A DNA stretch of 22,318 nt from an uncultured Lachnospiraceae bacterium (GCA_910584325.1 CAJTZH010000044.1:1-22318); one strand, 5' to 3'. Counted from the stretch's first letter, positions 1-8,359 are shown. Program-made: numbers and translations. Notes: generated by a model not told the origin, from the sequence alone.

Positions 1-87
1 TGTAACCTTGCGGTGGTTCACCTTTTCACTTTTCGGGAAAGTCTTATCCCATTCCTTGGTTAGCTCCAGTTTTACAGTATTTTTCAT
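1..87 (-). CDS. Alpha/beta hydrolase, N-terminal 29 residues only
   Basis: The reading frame begins at ATG 87-85 and runs off the left edge. It is preceded by an AGAGAGG ribosome binding site. The residues seen (starting MKNTVKLELTKEWDKTFP) resemble the N-terminal lead-in of dienelactone-hydrolase-like alpha/beta hydrolases that commonly sit divergent from a LysR regulator in Firmicutes, as here. The catalytic Ser-Asp-His region lies outside the window, so the family call rests on the start sequence and context. The substrate is unknown. The gene would probably be controlled by the LysR protein encoded at 449. Confidence 0.5.
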   Translation of the reverse strand, partial: MKNTVKLELTKEWDKTFPKSEKVNHRKVT

Positions 88-123
88 TTTATAATACCTC
101 TCTTTCTTTTCATCATTTTTTGG

Positions 124-336
124 TTATCGCTTTTCTTTTTCCATACACCATACTAAAAAATCAAGACAGTCAACCCTTCCCTGACTTTCATGCAGATTAT
201 CCATCAGACTGCAGCGGTGCTTTTGCAGCGTTTTAATGGCATCCTGAACCTGACCGTTGCCATACAGCCTACAGACCTCTTCAATAATTTGTGAGCCACA
301 TCCTGCATCCTTAAGATTTTGAATTAAATCATCCGT
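124..336 (-). pseudogene. Small helical Cys-containing protein lacking a standard start codon
   Basis: A 70-codon frame begins TDDLIQNLKDAGCG and ends in TAA at 126-124. It looks like a small protein often found in Lachnospiraceae near regulators: about 70 residues, a short helix, an Asp-Ala-Gly-Cys turn, and His-Arg-Cys in the middle. The frame has no ATG, GTG or TTG before its upstream stop at 369-367. A good ribosome binding site (GGGAGG) is followed by CATACGGATGAT. Adding one G would give CATGACGGATGAT and a normal Met-Thr-Asp-Asp start. The gene has therefore either lost one base at its start or uses the ACG codon at 336. It sits between the hydrolase and the LysR regulator, on the hydrolase strand. 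The function is not known. Confidence 0.55.
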
Positions 337-376
337 ATGACCGCCTCCCTTCCTGCTATGTCTGTATTATATCCTC

Positions 377-405
377 TTGATTTTCATTTCGCTAATTGCT
401 ATAAT
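377..405 (+). promoter_or_regulatory. Sigma-A promoter of the LysR gene
   Basis: TTGATT (377-382) and a perfect TATAAT (400-405) are separated by 17 bp, 44 bp upstream of the LysR start codon. Confidence 0.65.
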
Positions 406-407
406 TT

Positions 408-419
408 ATATCATGATAT
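408..419. promoter_or_regulatory. 12-bp palindrome, probable LysR operator
   Basis: ATATCATGATAT is a perfect palindrome between the -10 box and the ribosome binding site of the LysR gene. LysR proteins usually bind AT-rich dyads and often repress their own gene. This position would block initiation, so autorepression is the simplest reading. The exact site is inferred. Confidence 0.45.
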
Positions 420-448
420 GAATTTTAGGAATATCACAGGAGGACAAT

Positions 449-1330
449 ATGGAACTGCGAACCATGAGATACTTCCTTGCAGTGGCAAGGGAGGAAAATA
501 TGACCCGTGCGGCAGAGTTGCTCCACGTTACCCAGCCTACACTTTCCAAACAGTTAAAGGTGCTTGAAGACGAGCTTGGGAAAAAACTGTTCACGCGCCA
601 CAGTTTCAGCATACAGCTTACGGAAGAAGGGATGTTACTGCGGAAACGGGCAGAGGATCTGGTAAAAATGGCCGATAAGATTACAACGGAATTTCTTGCC
701 CTGGACGATACTCTTGGGGGCGATGTTTACTTTGGTATGGCGGAATCTTACCAGATCAGGCATCTCGCCTCCGCAATCAGGCAATTTAAAAATACCTTTT
801 CTGATATGCGTTACCATATTACAAGCGGCGATACAGAGCAGGTCACGGAAAAGCTGGATAAAGGCGTAATCGATTTCGCTGTCCTGGCCGAAGAACCAAA
901 TACCGCAAAATATCATTTCCTTGCCTTTCCCGAAGCCGATCTATGGGGCGTCGTCATGAAAGCGGACTCTCCCCTGGCAGACAAGCAGACTGTCTGTGCC
1001 GATGACCTGGCCGGACTCCCGCTCTTTTGCTCGGAGCAGGGCTGGAACCATGATATCTCCAGATGGTGCGGAAATAAACTGGATGAGCTGCATCTCGAAG
1101 GGTCTTTCCGCCTGTCCTATAACGGCTCTTTATTTGTAAAGGAAGGGCTCGGATATCTCCTGACTTTTCAGCATCTCATTGATACAAGTCCCGGCAGCGG
1201 ACTTGTTTTCCGCCCACTATCACCAATTCTGGAAACAAAGATTTATCTGATTTGGAAAAAATATCAGATATTTACTCCCGTGGCACAACTGCTGCTGGAA
1301 GAATTAAAAAAAGTATGCGCCAATCAATAA
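449..1330 (+). CDS. LysR family transcriptional regulator
   Basis: The protein has 293 residues, the usual LysR length. The N-terminus (residues 1-60) is a textbook winged helix-turn-helix: MELRTMRYFLAVA, then TRAAELLHVTQPTLSKQLKVLE, the recognition helix region. A linker helix of about 30 residues follows, then a periplasmic-binding-protein-like effector domain (about 90-290). The start at 449 is fixed by AGGAGG five bases upstream. The gene is divergent from the hydrolase and the small protein at 336-124, which are its likely targets. A promoter and a palindrome lie just upstream. The effector cannot be predicted. The downstream mutM starts 24 bp after the stop and may be cotranscribed. Confidence 0.95.
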   Translation: MELRTMRYFLAVAREENMTRAAELLHVTQPTLSKQLKVLEDELGKKLFTRHSFSIQLTEEGMLLRKRAEDLVKMADKITTEFLALDDTLGGDVYFGMAESYQIRHLASAIRQFKNTFSDMRYHITSGDTEQVTEKLDKGVIDFAVLAEEPNTAKYHFLAFPEADLWGVVMKADSPLADKQTVCADDLAGLPLFCSEQGWNHDISRWCGNKLDELHLEGSFRLSYNGSLFVKEGLGYLLTFQHLIDTSPGSGLVFRPLSPILETKIYLIWKKYQIFTPVAQLLLEELKKVCANQ

Positions 1331-1354
1331 ATATGAACACTCAGAGGTGAAAAA

Positions 1355-2197
1355 ATGCCTGAATTACCGGAAGTTGAAACAATAAAAAGAGTCCTTGAAC
1401 CACAGATTCAAGGTCTTACGATTATGAACGTAACCGTAAAACGCCCGGAAGTCGTTGCTTACCCGTTTGCCGATGCATTTTGCAGGCTGCTTACAGGACA
1501 GACGATTTCCCATATGACGCGCCGCGGAAAATTTTTAAGTATTGTGCTTGACAGTGAGGACCGTATCCTTGTGCACCTGCGGATGACCGGCTGTCTTTTA
1601 CTTACCCCAAAAGACTTTGCGGCAGAAAAACATACTCATATTATTTTGAGTCTTAGCAACAACATGGAGTTACGATTCTCCGACACACGCCGTTTCGGAC
1701 GTTTCTGGCTGCTTCAAAAAGGCGAAACCGATAGTTACAGTGGAATTGCTAAATTAGGTGCGGAGCCGTTTGACGCTGCATTGACAGCACAATATCTGAG
1801 CTCGCATTTGGGAAGCCGAAAGAAAACAATTAAAGAATGCCTGTTGGAACAAACGACCATTGCCGGAATCGGCAATATTTACGCGGACGAGATTTTATTT
1901 ACGGCGGGTATTTATCCTGCCCGTCCGGCAAACAGTCTGGAATCTGCCGATTGGCAACGCCTTGCCGAACTGATTCCCAAACGTCTCACTTATTTTATCG
2001 AAAAAAATCAAATTACGGCGCAAGATTACCTAAAAACCAAAGGAAAAGACTATCGTAACACGCCGTTTTTGCAGGTTTACGGACACGCGGGCAAACCATG
2101 TCCCGTCTGCAAAGAAACTCTCTGCCGTATGGTTATCGGCGGCAGAAGCAGCGTGTACTGCCCGTCCTGTCAGCATGATTTTCGCGCCAGTCCTTAA
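1355..2197 (+). CDS. mutM: Formamidopyrimidine-DNA glycosylase
   Basis: A bifunctional base-excision repair enzyme that removes 8-oxoguanine and formamidopyrimidines and cleaves the abasic strand. The 280 residues match the family length. The N-terminal PELPEVE supplies the catalytic Pro2 and Glu3 after Met removal. MTRRGKF (about residues 55-61) holds the conserved lysine. TTIAGIGNIYADEILF (about 166-181) is the helix-two-turns-helix signature. The C-terminus has a four-cysteine zinc finger, CPVC then CPSC, with the DNA-contacting GGRSS between the pairs. A GAGGTG ribosome binding site precedes the ATG. The gene follows the LysR gene closely, which probably reflects cotranscription rather than a shared function. 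All key residues are intact. Confidence 0.97.
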   Translation: MPELPEVETIKRVLEPQIQGLTIMNVTVKRPEVVAYPFADAFCRLLTGQTISHMTRRGKFLSIVLDSEDRILVHLRMTGCLLLTPKDFAAEKHTHIILSLSNNMELRFSDTRRFGRFWLLQKGETDSYSGIAKLGAEPFDAALTAQYLSSHLGSRKKTIKECLLEQTTIAGIGNIYADEILFTAGIYPARPANSLESADWQRLAELIPKRLTYFIEKNQITAQDYLKTKGKDYRNTPFLQVYGHAGKPCPVCKETLCRMVIGGRSSVYCPSCQHDFRASP

Positions 2198-2249
2198 CCT
2201 GATATTTGCAAAATAAAACCTATTGTCTCAGAATCAGACGGCATTATTT

Positions 2250-2733
2250 TTACACATAATAACTCCCTGTATCATCCATCACTGTCTGTCCGGCGCAAAA
2301 CTGGTCTAATTAACAAACAATCCACCTTTTGGCAATTTATCATAAATCTGCGCAAATAGTTTTATTTTATCCTCATTTTCCAAATGAGGAATTGACAACG
2401 CCGGAACAATGACGTCAAACTCTCCGGCAGGAAGTCTGGCAGAATGGTCCGATATCTCATAGGATATATTTTTAATACTTACAAATCTCTTTCGTGCAAC
2501 ATTTAACATATCATTGGCTATATTAACAAGTACATATTCCGAAGCCGAACAATGCTGATACCAGAAATATGATAGCAGACCTGTTCCCGCTCCCAAGTCT
2601 AAAATCCGCTTTGGCGTTTCTATGTTAGATACAATAAATTTTTTGCGGTTTGCATCGTATTGGTCTGCTATGAGTCTGAATGGTTACGGGCAATCTCCTT
2701 TGTTTTTAAGGGTAAATCTTTATGTTTTTCTAT
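2250..2733 (-). pseudogene. SAM-dependent methyltransferase, decayed
   Basis: The clear core (2596-2306) reads ILDLGAGTGLLS, the SAM-binding motif I of class I methyltransferases, followed by motif II/III-like segments up to LPKGGLFVN. Three lesions are visible. First, upstream remnants reading KTKEIARNH and ADQYDANRKKF lie in two different frames, joined at a missing base near 2682. Second, little sequence separates the NRKKF segment from the motif I strand, where the family normally has a longer helix, suggesting an internal deletion. Third, the frame stops directly after FVN, because GTTAATTAGACCAG lacks one T compared with the expected Val-Asn-Tyr-Asp-Gln. Restoring that base gives DQFCAGQ, as in relatives, and then a stop at 2252-2250. 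No start codon survives. The C-terminal helical part is absent. Confidence 0.75.
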
Positions 2734-2776
2734 TTAAAATGTGCTATGCATACGAAAAGTACGCATAAATTACTTT

Positions 2777-3202
2777 TTAAAATGCCGTCAGCTTCTTCAA
2801 AAGCTGTGACCGCAGATATTCATACCGCAGCCTTTTTTCTTCCTTGGCAAAGTGTGTCTCCCTGAACTGTTCCGGACAGTTGCTGTAATTCAGAACTTCA
2901 TCCCCGAACTGCTCACTGGTCAGGTCAAACACACATCCATTTACCACATTGAAGCAGTGATAGTTTCCACCGGGTCTTAATATACCGTAGACCTTACCGC
3001 CGAATAAGTCCTGCATCAAAAACGCTGTGATTGAACACTGCCCAAGTGTAGGATTACAGACACTCCACTCGTCCCTCATCCTCGGTGCACAGGTGTCGGC
3101 ACACCAGATATCAGAGAGGATATCGTAATAGTTCCTCGGTGTCAGACCATTGGCATCCTTTATATCAGCTGTTTCCCATCCATAAAATTTATATTCCTTC
3201 AT
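2777..3202 (-). CDS. YunG-like protein of unknown function
   Basis: A 141-residue soluble protein. It resembles the YunG family of Firmicutes in DILSDIWCADTCAPRMRDEWS, NPTLGQCSITAFLMQDLFGG and the GGNYHCFNVV and DLTSEQFG segments. The conserved Cys and His residues (LGQCS, YHCFN) and Asp in FDLTSEQ could form a transglutaminase or NlpC-like Cys-His-Asp triad, but this is inference. The start at 3202 is chosen over the in-frame ATG at 3238 because GAGGAAGGG lies eight bases before it and nothing comparable precedes 3238. Immediately upstream a 55-codon ORF ends inside this ribosome binding region. Downstream is the decayed methyltransferase. Confidence 0.75.
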   Translation of the reverse strand: MKEYKFYGWETADIKDANGLTPRNYYDILSDIWCADTCAPRMRDEWSVCNPTLGQCSITAFLMQDLFGGKVYGILRPGGNYHCFNVVNGCVFDLTSEQFGDEVLNYSNCPEQFRETHFAKEEKRLRYEYLRSQLLKKLTAF

Positions 3203-3218
3203 TTGCCATACCCTTCCT

Positions 3219-3386
3219 CTACATAATTTCTGTACCATTCAACGTTACAGGATTATCACAATGAATACTCTTTTCCTTTAATATCATCCAATCATGCTTT
3301 TTAAGCTGTACTGGTTTTTTACACTGAACCACGTTCAAATCCACAATAACACAAACTTGTAGTTTCTTCAAGATGGTGTTATCCAT
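3219..3386 (-). CDS. Small orphan ORF, 55 residues, possibly coupled to the YunG-like gene
   Basis: An open frame MDNTILKKLQVCVIVDLNVV to GTEIM ends in TAG at 3221-3219, exactly at the ribosome binding site of the downstream gene (start 3202). This is a layout typical of translational coupling. There is no clear Shine-Dalgarno sequence before ATG 3386, and I do not recognise the protein. It may be the tail of a decayed gene, a leader peptide or chance. The rest of this 304-bp gap (3203-3506) is AT-rich and holds only weak promoter-like matches for the next gene. Confidence 0.3.
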   Translation of the reverse strand: MDNTILKKLQVCVIVDLNVVQCKKPVQLKKHDWMILKEKSIHCDNPVTLNGTEIM

Positions 3387-3506
3387 GTTAAAAAATTATG
3401 AATCCAAATAAAATTTCTACAACCTCGTTTTTATACACTCTTTATTTATCGCATATGAATATGATACAATAATCATAAAATACCCAAAAAGAAAGGACCT
3501 TAACCC

Positions 3507-5249
3507 ATGAACTCATCAAACGACCTGCACCAAGCTCTGCGCGCAATCGACCGCAAAAGCTACCCTGCCTATAAATCCTTATCAGGCGCCTATCAGTTTA
3601 AAAACTTCTGCCTGTTTATCGACCATGTACAGGGGGACCCCTTCGCGTCCCCTTCCGCGCTGCATGTAGAAATTTTGCACAAAGCAGCCGGATTTCCCAA
3701 AGAATACTATCAGACGGACTGTACCCGCACCGCGCTGTCAGACTTTCTCGTAAGACAGCTTGCAGACAGGTTTAAGGATTTTAATTTCAAAGCGAAAGGT
3801 TCCGGCAAAAGCGGTCTTATATCCGTGACCCGGTGCGGTCAGGAAGTTCTCTGCCGCAGCGCCTGCGAGATTACCGACGAAAAAATCATCGCGCGGTTCC
3901 ATGTAGGATTTCCGGCGTTTGGACGAACCATCAACGCCGGGGAGCTGGAAAAAATTATCTTTGATTTCCTGCCCCGCTGCGTGGAAGACAGCCTGTTTTA
4001 CAGCAATCTGGATAAGAAAAAAGTAGAAAACGCCATCTTTCTGGCAGAAGACCAGAAAGCCCTGCGGGAACTTCTTCAGAAAGAAAACCTGTGCGCTTTT
4101 GTGGCAAACGGCTCCGTTCTTCCGAGAAGAAGCGGAGTTTCCGATATGCCGATGAAAGACAGTATTCCCTTTACCGCTCCTTCCACACTGGAGCGTAGTT
4201 TCACGCTGCCGCACAAGGGACAGATTAGCGGCATGGCGATTCCGCAGGGCATTACGCTTATCGTAGGCGGCGGATACCACGGTAAATCCACGCTGCTGGA
4301 AGCGTTGCAAAACGGCATCTACAACCATATCACAGGAGACGGACGGGAATATGTGGTGACGGACGATACGGCAGTCAAACTGCGCGCCGAGGATGGACGG
4401 AGTATCCGCGACGTCGATATCTCACTGTTTATCAACGACCTGCCAAACAAAAAAGATACGACCTCATTTTCCACGCCCGACGCCAGCGGCAGCACCTCGC
4501 AGGCAGCCGCCGTTGTGGAACATATGGAAGCCGGCTCCCGTCTGTTTCTCATCGACGAGGACACGTCGGCAACTAATTTCATGGTACGGGACGAGCTGAT
4601 GCAGAAGGTCATCAGCCGCGAAAAAGAGCCTATCACGCCGTTCCTTTCGCGAGTGCGCGGTCTCTATGAAGAAGCAGGAATTTCCACAATTCTTGTTGCG
4701 GGCAGTTCCGGCGCGTTCTTCTACAAAGCCGATACCATTATACAAATGGACTGCTACAAACCGGTTGACATTACAGCGTCCGTAAAAGAACTCTGCGGAC
4801 AGATTCCTGCCGGACAAGATGCCAAGCATGCCGCACCGGACTTTAAAATGCCTGCGTATAACCGGGTATTTACGTCCTATCAACGCAATACAAAAGGAAA
4901 AAAAGACTATTACGGACGAGAACGCAGCGAACATGCAGTCCGTAATGAGCGCATGAAAATAAAGACATTTGGACGGGATTCTTTTTCTCTGGATAAAGAA
5001 ACCGTTGATTTACGATATGTGGAACAGATTGTTGACGCGGAACAGACAACGGCGCTTGCCTATCTGCTCCGTTACGGACTGGAAGAAATCATAGACGGCA
5101 GGCACACCGTACAGCAGATTGCCGATTTCATTTATACAACGCTTACCAAACAGGGATGGGCACCGTTTTGCGGCTCCTACATTCCGTGCGGGCTGACAAA
5201 ACCAAGAAAACAGGAACTGTTCGCCTGCTTAAACCGCTTCCGGGGATAG
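3507..5249 (+). CDS. Predicted ATPase of the ABC class (COG3044 type)
   Basis: The 580 residues match this family along its length. An N-terminal domain (about 1-240) precedes the ATPase core. The Walker A variant GGGYHGKST is at about 254-262, and the Walker B-like LFLIDEDTSATNFMVRD at about 347-363 has the acidic pair that follows the hydrophobic strand. The tail (about 450-580), with YGRERSEHAVRNERMKIKTFGRDSF, is also typical. There are no membrane segments and no partner permease, so this is a soluble P-loop protein and not a transporter subunit. Its biological role is not established. GAAAGGA precedes the ATG. The gene ends at a short palindrome and is convergent with the cobalamin transport genes. 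Confidence 0.9.
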   Translation: MNSSNDLHQALRAIDRKSYPAYKSLSGAYQFKNFCLFIDHVQGDPFASPSALHVEILHKAAGFPKEYYQTDCTRTALSDFLVRQLADRFKDFNFKAKGSGKSGLISVTRCGQEVLCRSACEITDEKIIARFHVGFPAFGRTINAGELEKIIFDFLPRCVEDSLFYSNLDKKKVENAIFLAEDQKALRELLQKENLCAFVANGSVLPRRSGVSDMPMKDSIPFTAPSTLERSFTLPHKGQISGMAIPQGITLIVGGGYHGKSTLLEALQNGIYNHITGDGREYVVTDDTAVKLRAEDGRSIRDVDISLFINDLPNKKDTTSFSTPDASGSTSQAAAVVEHMEAGSRLFLIDEDTSATNFMVRDELMQKVISREKEPITPFLSRVRGLYEEAGISTILVAGSSGAFFYKADTIIQMDCYKPVDITASVKELCGQIPAGQDAKHAAPDFKMPAYNRVFTSYQRNTKGKKDYYGRERSEHAVRNERMKIKTFGRDSFSLDKETVDLRYVEQIVDAEQTTALAYLLRYGLEEIIDGRHTVQQIADFIYTTLTKQGWAPFCGSYIPCGLTKPRKQELFACLNRFRG

Positions 5250-5263
5250 CCGCATATGCGGCT
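5248..5263. terminator. Short palindrome between convergent genes, weak terminator candidate
   Basis: AGCCGCATATGCGGCT overlaps the stop codon of the ATPase gene. It can fold into a 6-bp GC-rich stem with an ATAT loop, followed on the plus strand by only a mixed TCTCTTACTC. It may stop or pause transcription between the convergent genes, but it lacks a true T-run. Confidence 0.35.
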
Positions 5264-5319
5264 GTCTCTTACTCACGGATACTACTCTATATCCTTTGCC
5301 GGGCTTTACACAAACCACT

Positions 5320-6081
5320 TCACCATGTTCTTTGGAACCAAAAACGGTACTGTTCCTCGTCCAAATCATAAAGCGCGCGAATCACTGTTTCCTGTAAAAT
5401 TTCGTGCGGCTTTCCCTGGCAGAAAATTCCGCTTTCTTTCACACCGACAACATAATCCGCAACCTTTTTTACAAGCTCCACTTCATGAAGAGAAAGCAGC
5501 ACCGTCACCTGATTTTCTGCCGCCAGCTTTTTCAGCAAATGCAATAGTTCCGCTTTATAACGGATATCCAAATAAGACGTCGGTTCATCCAGAATCAAAA
5601 CCGGCGTCTCCTGACAAATGGCTCTCGCAAGAAGCAGACGCTGTTTTTGCCCGTCGCTCAACGCGTTAAAATCGCTTTCTGCCAAATCTGCGACGCCGGA
5701 AAGCGTCATGGCACGCTCTACCGCCTCCTTATCTCGTTCCGATAACATTCCAAAATTTCCCGTATACGGATACCTTCCTGCCGCCACCACATCCCAGCCC
5801 GTCATCAGTTCCGCTTTCACCCGTTCGGTCCAGACAACCGCTGCTTTCTTTGCAAGCTCCCTGCCGCTTAATTCCTTGATACTGTCTTTATCGATATACG
5901 TTACGCCGGCAATCTCTTTTAAATTCCCGGTAATCGTTTTCAGAATCGTCGATTTTCCTGAACCATTCGGACCAATCAGGGCGGTAATTTCACCTCTGTG
6001 CAATTTTAACTGAATGTCCTTCAATAAAATTTCATCATTGTAACCTACCGCGAGATTTTTTGTTTGTACAATTGGCTCCAT
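5320..6081 (-). CDS. btuD: Cobalamin/corrinoid ABC transporter ATPase (BtuD-like)
   Basis: A 253-residue FecE/BtuD-type ATPase that would energise corrinoid uptake with the permease encoded just upstream. Walker A GPNGSGKST is at 37-45, the signature LSDGQ at 141-145, Walker B VLILDEP at 161-167 and the switch His at about 199 (LSLHE). The D in LSDGQ is common in this subfamily. The start at 6081 is chosen over the ATG at 6120 because the family begins here, GGGGTGATGG precedes it, and it lies 4 bp after the permease stop. The assignment to cobalamin rests on the riboswitch at the head of the operon, since sequence alone does not separate cobalamin from siderophore transporters. Confidence 0.88.
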   Translation of the reverse strand: MEPIVQTKNLAVGYNDEILLKDIQLKLHRGEITALIGPNGSGKSTILKTITGNLKEIAGVTYIDKDSIKELSGRELAKKAAVVWTERVKAELMTGWDVVAAGRYPYTGNFGMLSERDKEAVERAMTLSGVADLAESDFNALSDGQKQRLLLARAICQETPVLILDEPTSYLDIRYKAELLHLLKKLAAENQVTVLLSLHEVELVKKVADYVVGVKESGIFCQGKPHEILQETVIRALYDLDEEQYRFWFQRTW

Positions 6082-6085
6082 TCCA

Positions 6086-7093
6086 TCACCCCATTCTGCC
6101 GTTTTTAAACAACATGACAATTACGACCGGCGCGCCCAAAAGCGCAGTCACGGAACTAATGTTTAACATTGCCGGGGCAAATGCAGTTCTTGCAATCAAA
6201 TCACATCCGAGACAAAAAACGGCGCCCCCCACAAAGCAGGCTGGTACAACCAAAAGAGGCTTTGACGTCTTCATCAACAGTTTCACGATATGCGGAACGG
6301 CAATTCCCACAAACGAAACGGGTCCCGCAAACGCGGTCACACATGCTGCCAGGAGACTTGCCATAACAATGATGACAACCCGAAACAGCCGGATATTCAC
6401 ACCTACGCTTTTTGCGTATAACTCTCCCATCTGATACGCACCGATAGGCTTTGATAACAAAAATACAAGCACAAAGCAGAGCAGAACAACAATGCTCATC
6501 ACTTTAACGTTATCCCACGACATTCCCGAAAAACTGCCCAACGACCAGCTTTTCAGATTCGCGACATCATTTTCATCGGCAAATGTTATCAAAAAATCCG
6601 TGGCCGCCGAACAGATATAACCAATCATAACGCCGCCTACAATCAGCATCGACGCCCTGCTGACTCTCGCGGATAACATCAGGATAAAACACATGGATAA
6701 CAGCGCGCCGCAAAAAGCAGCTCCGATAAGAAGCAGTGAAGACGACGTATTGTGCTTCCCGATTACAAATATCATAACCAACGCAACCGTCAGTTCCGCT
6801 CCCGAAGAAATACCCAGAATATACGGTCCCGCAATCGGATTGTTAAAAAATGTCTGTATTAAAAAACCGGAAAGCGCAAGTCCTCCTCCCAGAACAGCCG
6901 CCGTACAGAGCCTTGGAAGTCTGATTTTCCACAAAATGTTATACATCGTCTCGTTTTCCTGCGCTCCTATAAGGACTTGAAATGTATCAAGCGGACTGAC
7001 CGAAACGCTTCCCACATTGACATTTAAAAAAACAAGCAGAAGCAATGACGCCGTCAATCCTGCAAATGTCATGACAATTCTGGTATGTTTCAT
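6086..7093 (-). CDS. btuC: Cobalamin/corrinoid ABC transporter permease (BtuC/FecCD family)
   Basis: A 335-residue polytopic inner-membrane protein with about ten hydrophobic helices, the usual size for FecCD permeases. Family hallmarks are IRLPRLCTAAVLGGGLALSG near residue 60, the NPIAGPYILGISSGAE loop, and FAGPVSFVGIAVPHIVK near residue 265, which includes the coupling region for the ATPase. Eighteen bases separate it from the substrate-binding protein gene upstream, and the ATPase gene starts 4 bp after its stop, so the three form a single operon. The cobalamin riboswitch upstream gives the substrate. Confidence 0.92.
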   Translation of the reverse strand: MKHTRIVMTFAGLTASLLLLVFLNVNVGSVSVSPLDTFQVLIGAQENETMYNILWKIRLPRLCTAAVLGGGLALSGFLIQTFFNNPIAGPYILGISSGAELTVALVMIFVIGKHNTSSSLLLIGAAFCGALLSMCFILMLSARVSRASMLIVGGVMIGYICSAATDFLITFADENDVANLKSWSLGSFSGMSWDNVKVMSIVVLLCFVLVFLLSKPIGAYQMGELYAKSVGVNIRLFRVVIIVMASLLAACVTAFAGPVSFVGIAVPHIVKLLMKTSKPLLVVPACFVGGAVFCLGCDLIARTAFAPAMLNISSVTALLGAPVVIVMLFKNGRMG

Positions 7094-7111
7094 CGCTCCT
7101 GCCTCCCGTTT

Positions 7112-8359
7112 CTACTGTAATTTCGTTAAAAAATCTAATTCTGTTACCGTGTTTTCCTCATCCGCAAAAATCGTATGCAGATTATCTATCATAACGCCAA
7201 GATGGAGTGTTTCCTGATAGAGATTCTTATTGGTACACCATACATTTTGATTCTGCACCGCCTTGCAGTCCGCAAGCAGCGGATTTTTCACAACCAGTTC
7301 CTCAATACTGTTTATTTCTCCCGCAATGCTGCTGTTATAAATAATAAAATCCGCGTCCTTGATATTGGCGTAAAATGTCTCCATTTCCAGCGTCAGCGTG
7401 GAACTTCCCTCATTTTGCGACGCGTCGCCGCCAAAGAGATACGTTCCCCCCGCAAGCTCTATCATTTTGGCGATATAATCTCCCGACTTTCTCGTCACTG
7501 CCATTCCCTTCGAATTAATATAAAAAAATGCCGCTGTTTTTCCGCATTTCTCCTGACTTTCCACCGTTTTCAAATATGCCGTCTGCTCCTCGAATAACTT
7601 GTCGGCGGCTTCTTCTTTTCCCAATAACACGCCGTACAACTTAATCCATTCTCCCCTCCCGAGCGGATGCTCTTCCTGGCTTGAACAATCCACAAGAACA
7701 GGGATTCCCAGCTCTTCCAGCTTTTCTTTTACTTCCGGCGCATAAGAAATCATCGCCGATTCCACTGCCAATTCACAGTTCTTCGTCATTATCAGTTCGT
7801 AATCCGGTTCATCATATTTTCCCACATAGACAATCCTTCCGTCCTCAACAGCCTTTTTCGCATTTTCAATATACCAGCCTTCCGCTTTTGTACCTGTCAT
7901 GCTGATTGCCGAAATGCCGTCCAGCGCGTCAAACAGATTCATCGCCGGCGTTGCCTCCAGATAAATATTGGAAATCGGCTGTTTTAAAACCGTTACCGGT
8001 ATTTCTTCGCCGCTTTCTTTATCCGGAACAATCAACTCCCGCGGTACTTCCATATCTTTAGGAACTACCAGAAAATGTGTGCCGTCCGAAATCGTAATCA
8101 ACGCATATCCGCCTTCATAGTAATCTACCAAAAACTCTTTCGCATACTCTAATTCCATAGAATGTGAATACTTCAGTCCCTGGGTCTGTGAAGACGCCTC
8201 TGTGGAAATAGTCTGCTCCGTCTGCTGACTGTTCTGTTCATTGTGCTGTTTGCCCTGACCTTCTTTGCCTGCCGTCTGACACCCTGCGGCGCAAACCGTA
8301 AATGCCGCCGTTAAAAGTGCCGTCACGCCCCTCATTAACCATCGTCTTTCGAATTTCAT
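7112..8359 (-). CDS. btuF: Cobalamin/corrinoid-binding lipoprotein (BtuF-like)
   Basis: A 415-residue extracytoplasmic solute-binding protein. Residues 1-27 form a lipoprotein signal peptide: positive start MKFERR, a hydrophobic core, and a somewhat atypical lipobox Ala-Ala-Gly-Cys27. A Gln/Ser/Thr-rich linker follows (about 30-60), then a periplasmic-binding-protein fold of the BtuF/FepB class (for example FDALDGISAISMTG and the PVLVDCSSQEEHPLGRGEWIKLYG segment). It would capture corrinoids outside the membrane and pass them to BtuC. The long N-terminal insertion before the binding domain makes it larger than E. coli BtuF. AGGAGG precedes the ATG, directly after the riboswitch terminator. 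Confidence 0.88.
   Translation of the reverse strand: MKFERRWLMRGVTALLTAAFTVCAAGCQTAGKEGQGKQHNEQNSQQTEQTISTEASSQTQGLKYSHSMELEYAKEFLVDYYEGGYALITISDGTHFLVVPKDMEVPRELIVPDKESGEEIPVTVLKQPISNIYLEATPAMNLFDALDGISAISMTGTKAEGWYIENAKKAVEDGRIVYVGKYDEPDYELIMTKNCELAVESAMISYAPEVKEKLEELGIPVLVDCSSQEEHPLGRGEWIKLYGVLLGKEEAADKLFEEQTAYLKTVESQEKCGKTAAFFYINSKGMAVTRKSGDYIAKMIELAGGTYLFGGDASQNEGSSTLTLEMETFYANIKDADFIIYNSSIAGEINSIEELVVKNPLLADCKAVQNQNVWCTNKNLYQETLHLGVMIDNLHTIFADEENTVTELDFLTKLQ

Noticed and set aside
4464..4934. 156-codon minus-strand ORF inside the ATPase gene at 3507-5249
   Set aside because: It is antisense to conserved Walker B coding sequence, has no domain features, and has no promoter or ribosome binding site.
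5647..5661. Degenerate ABC signature LSDGQ instead of LSGGQ in the cobalamin ATPase
   Set aside because: This variant is common in FecE/BtuD-type ATPases and does not indicate loss of function.
5256..6013. Plus-strand open frames across the cobalamin ATPase region (e.g. 5256-5669, 5618-6013)
   Set aside because: They lie antisense to a gene with intact Walker motifs, lack ribosome binding sites, and show compositions typical of reverse-frame shadows.
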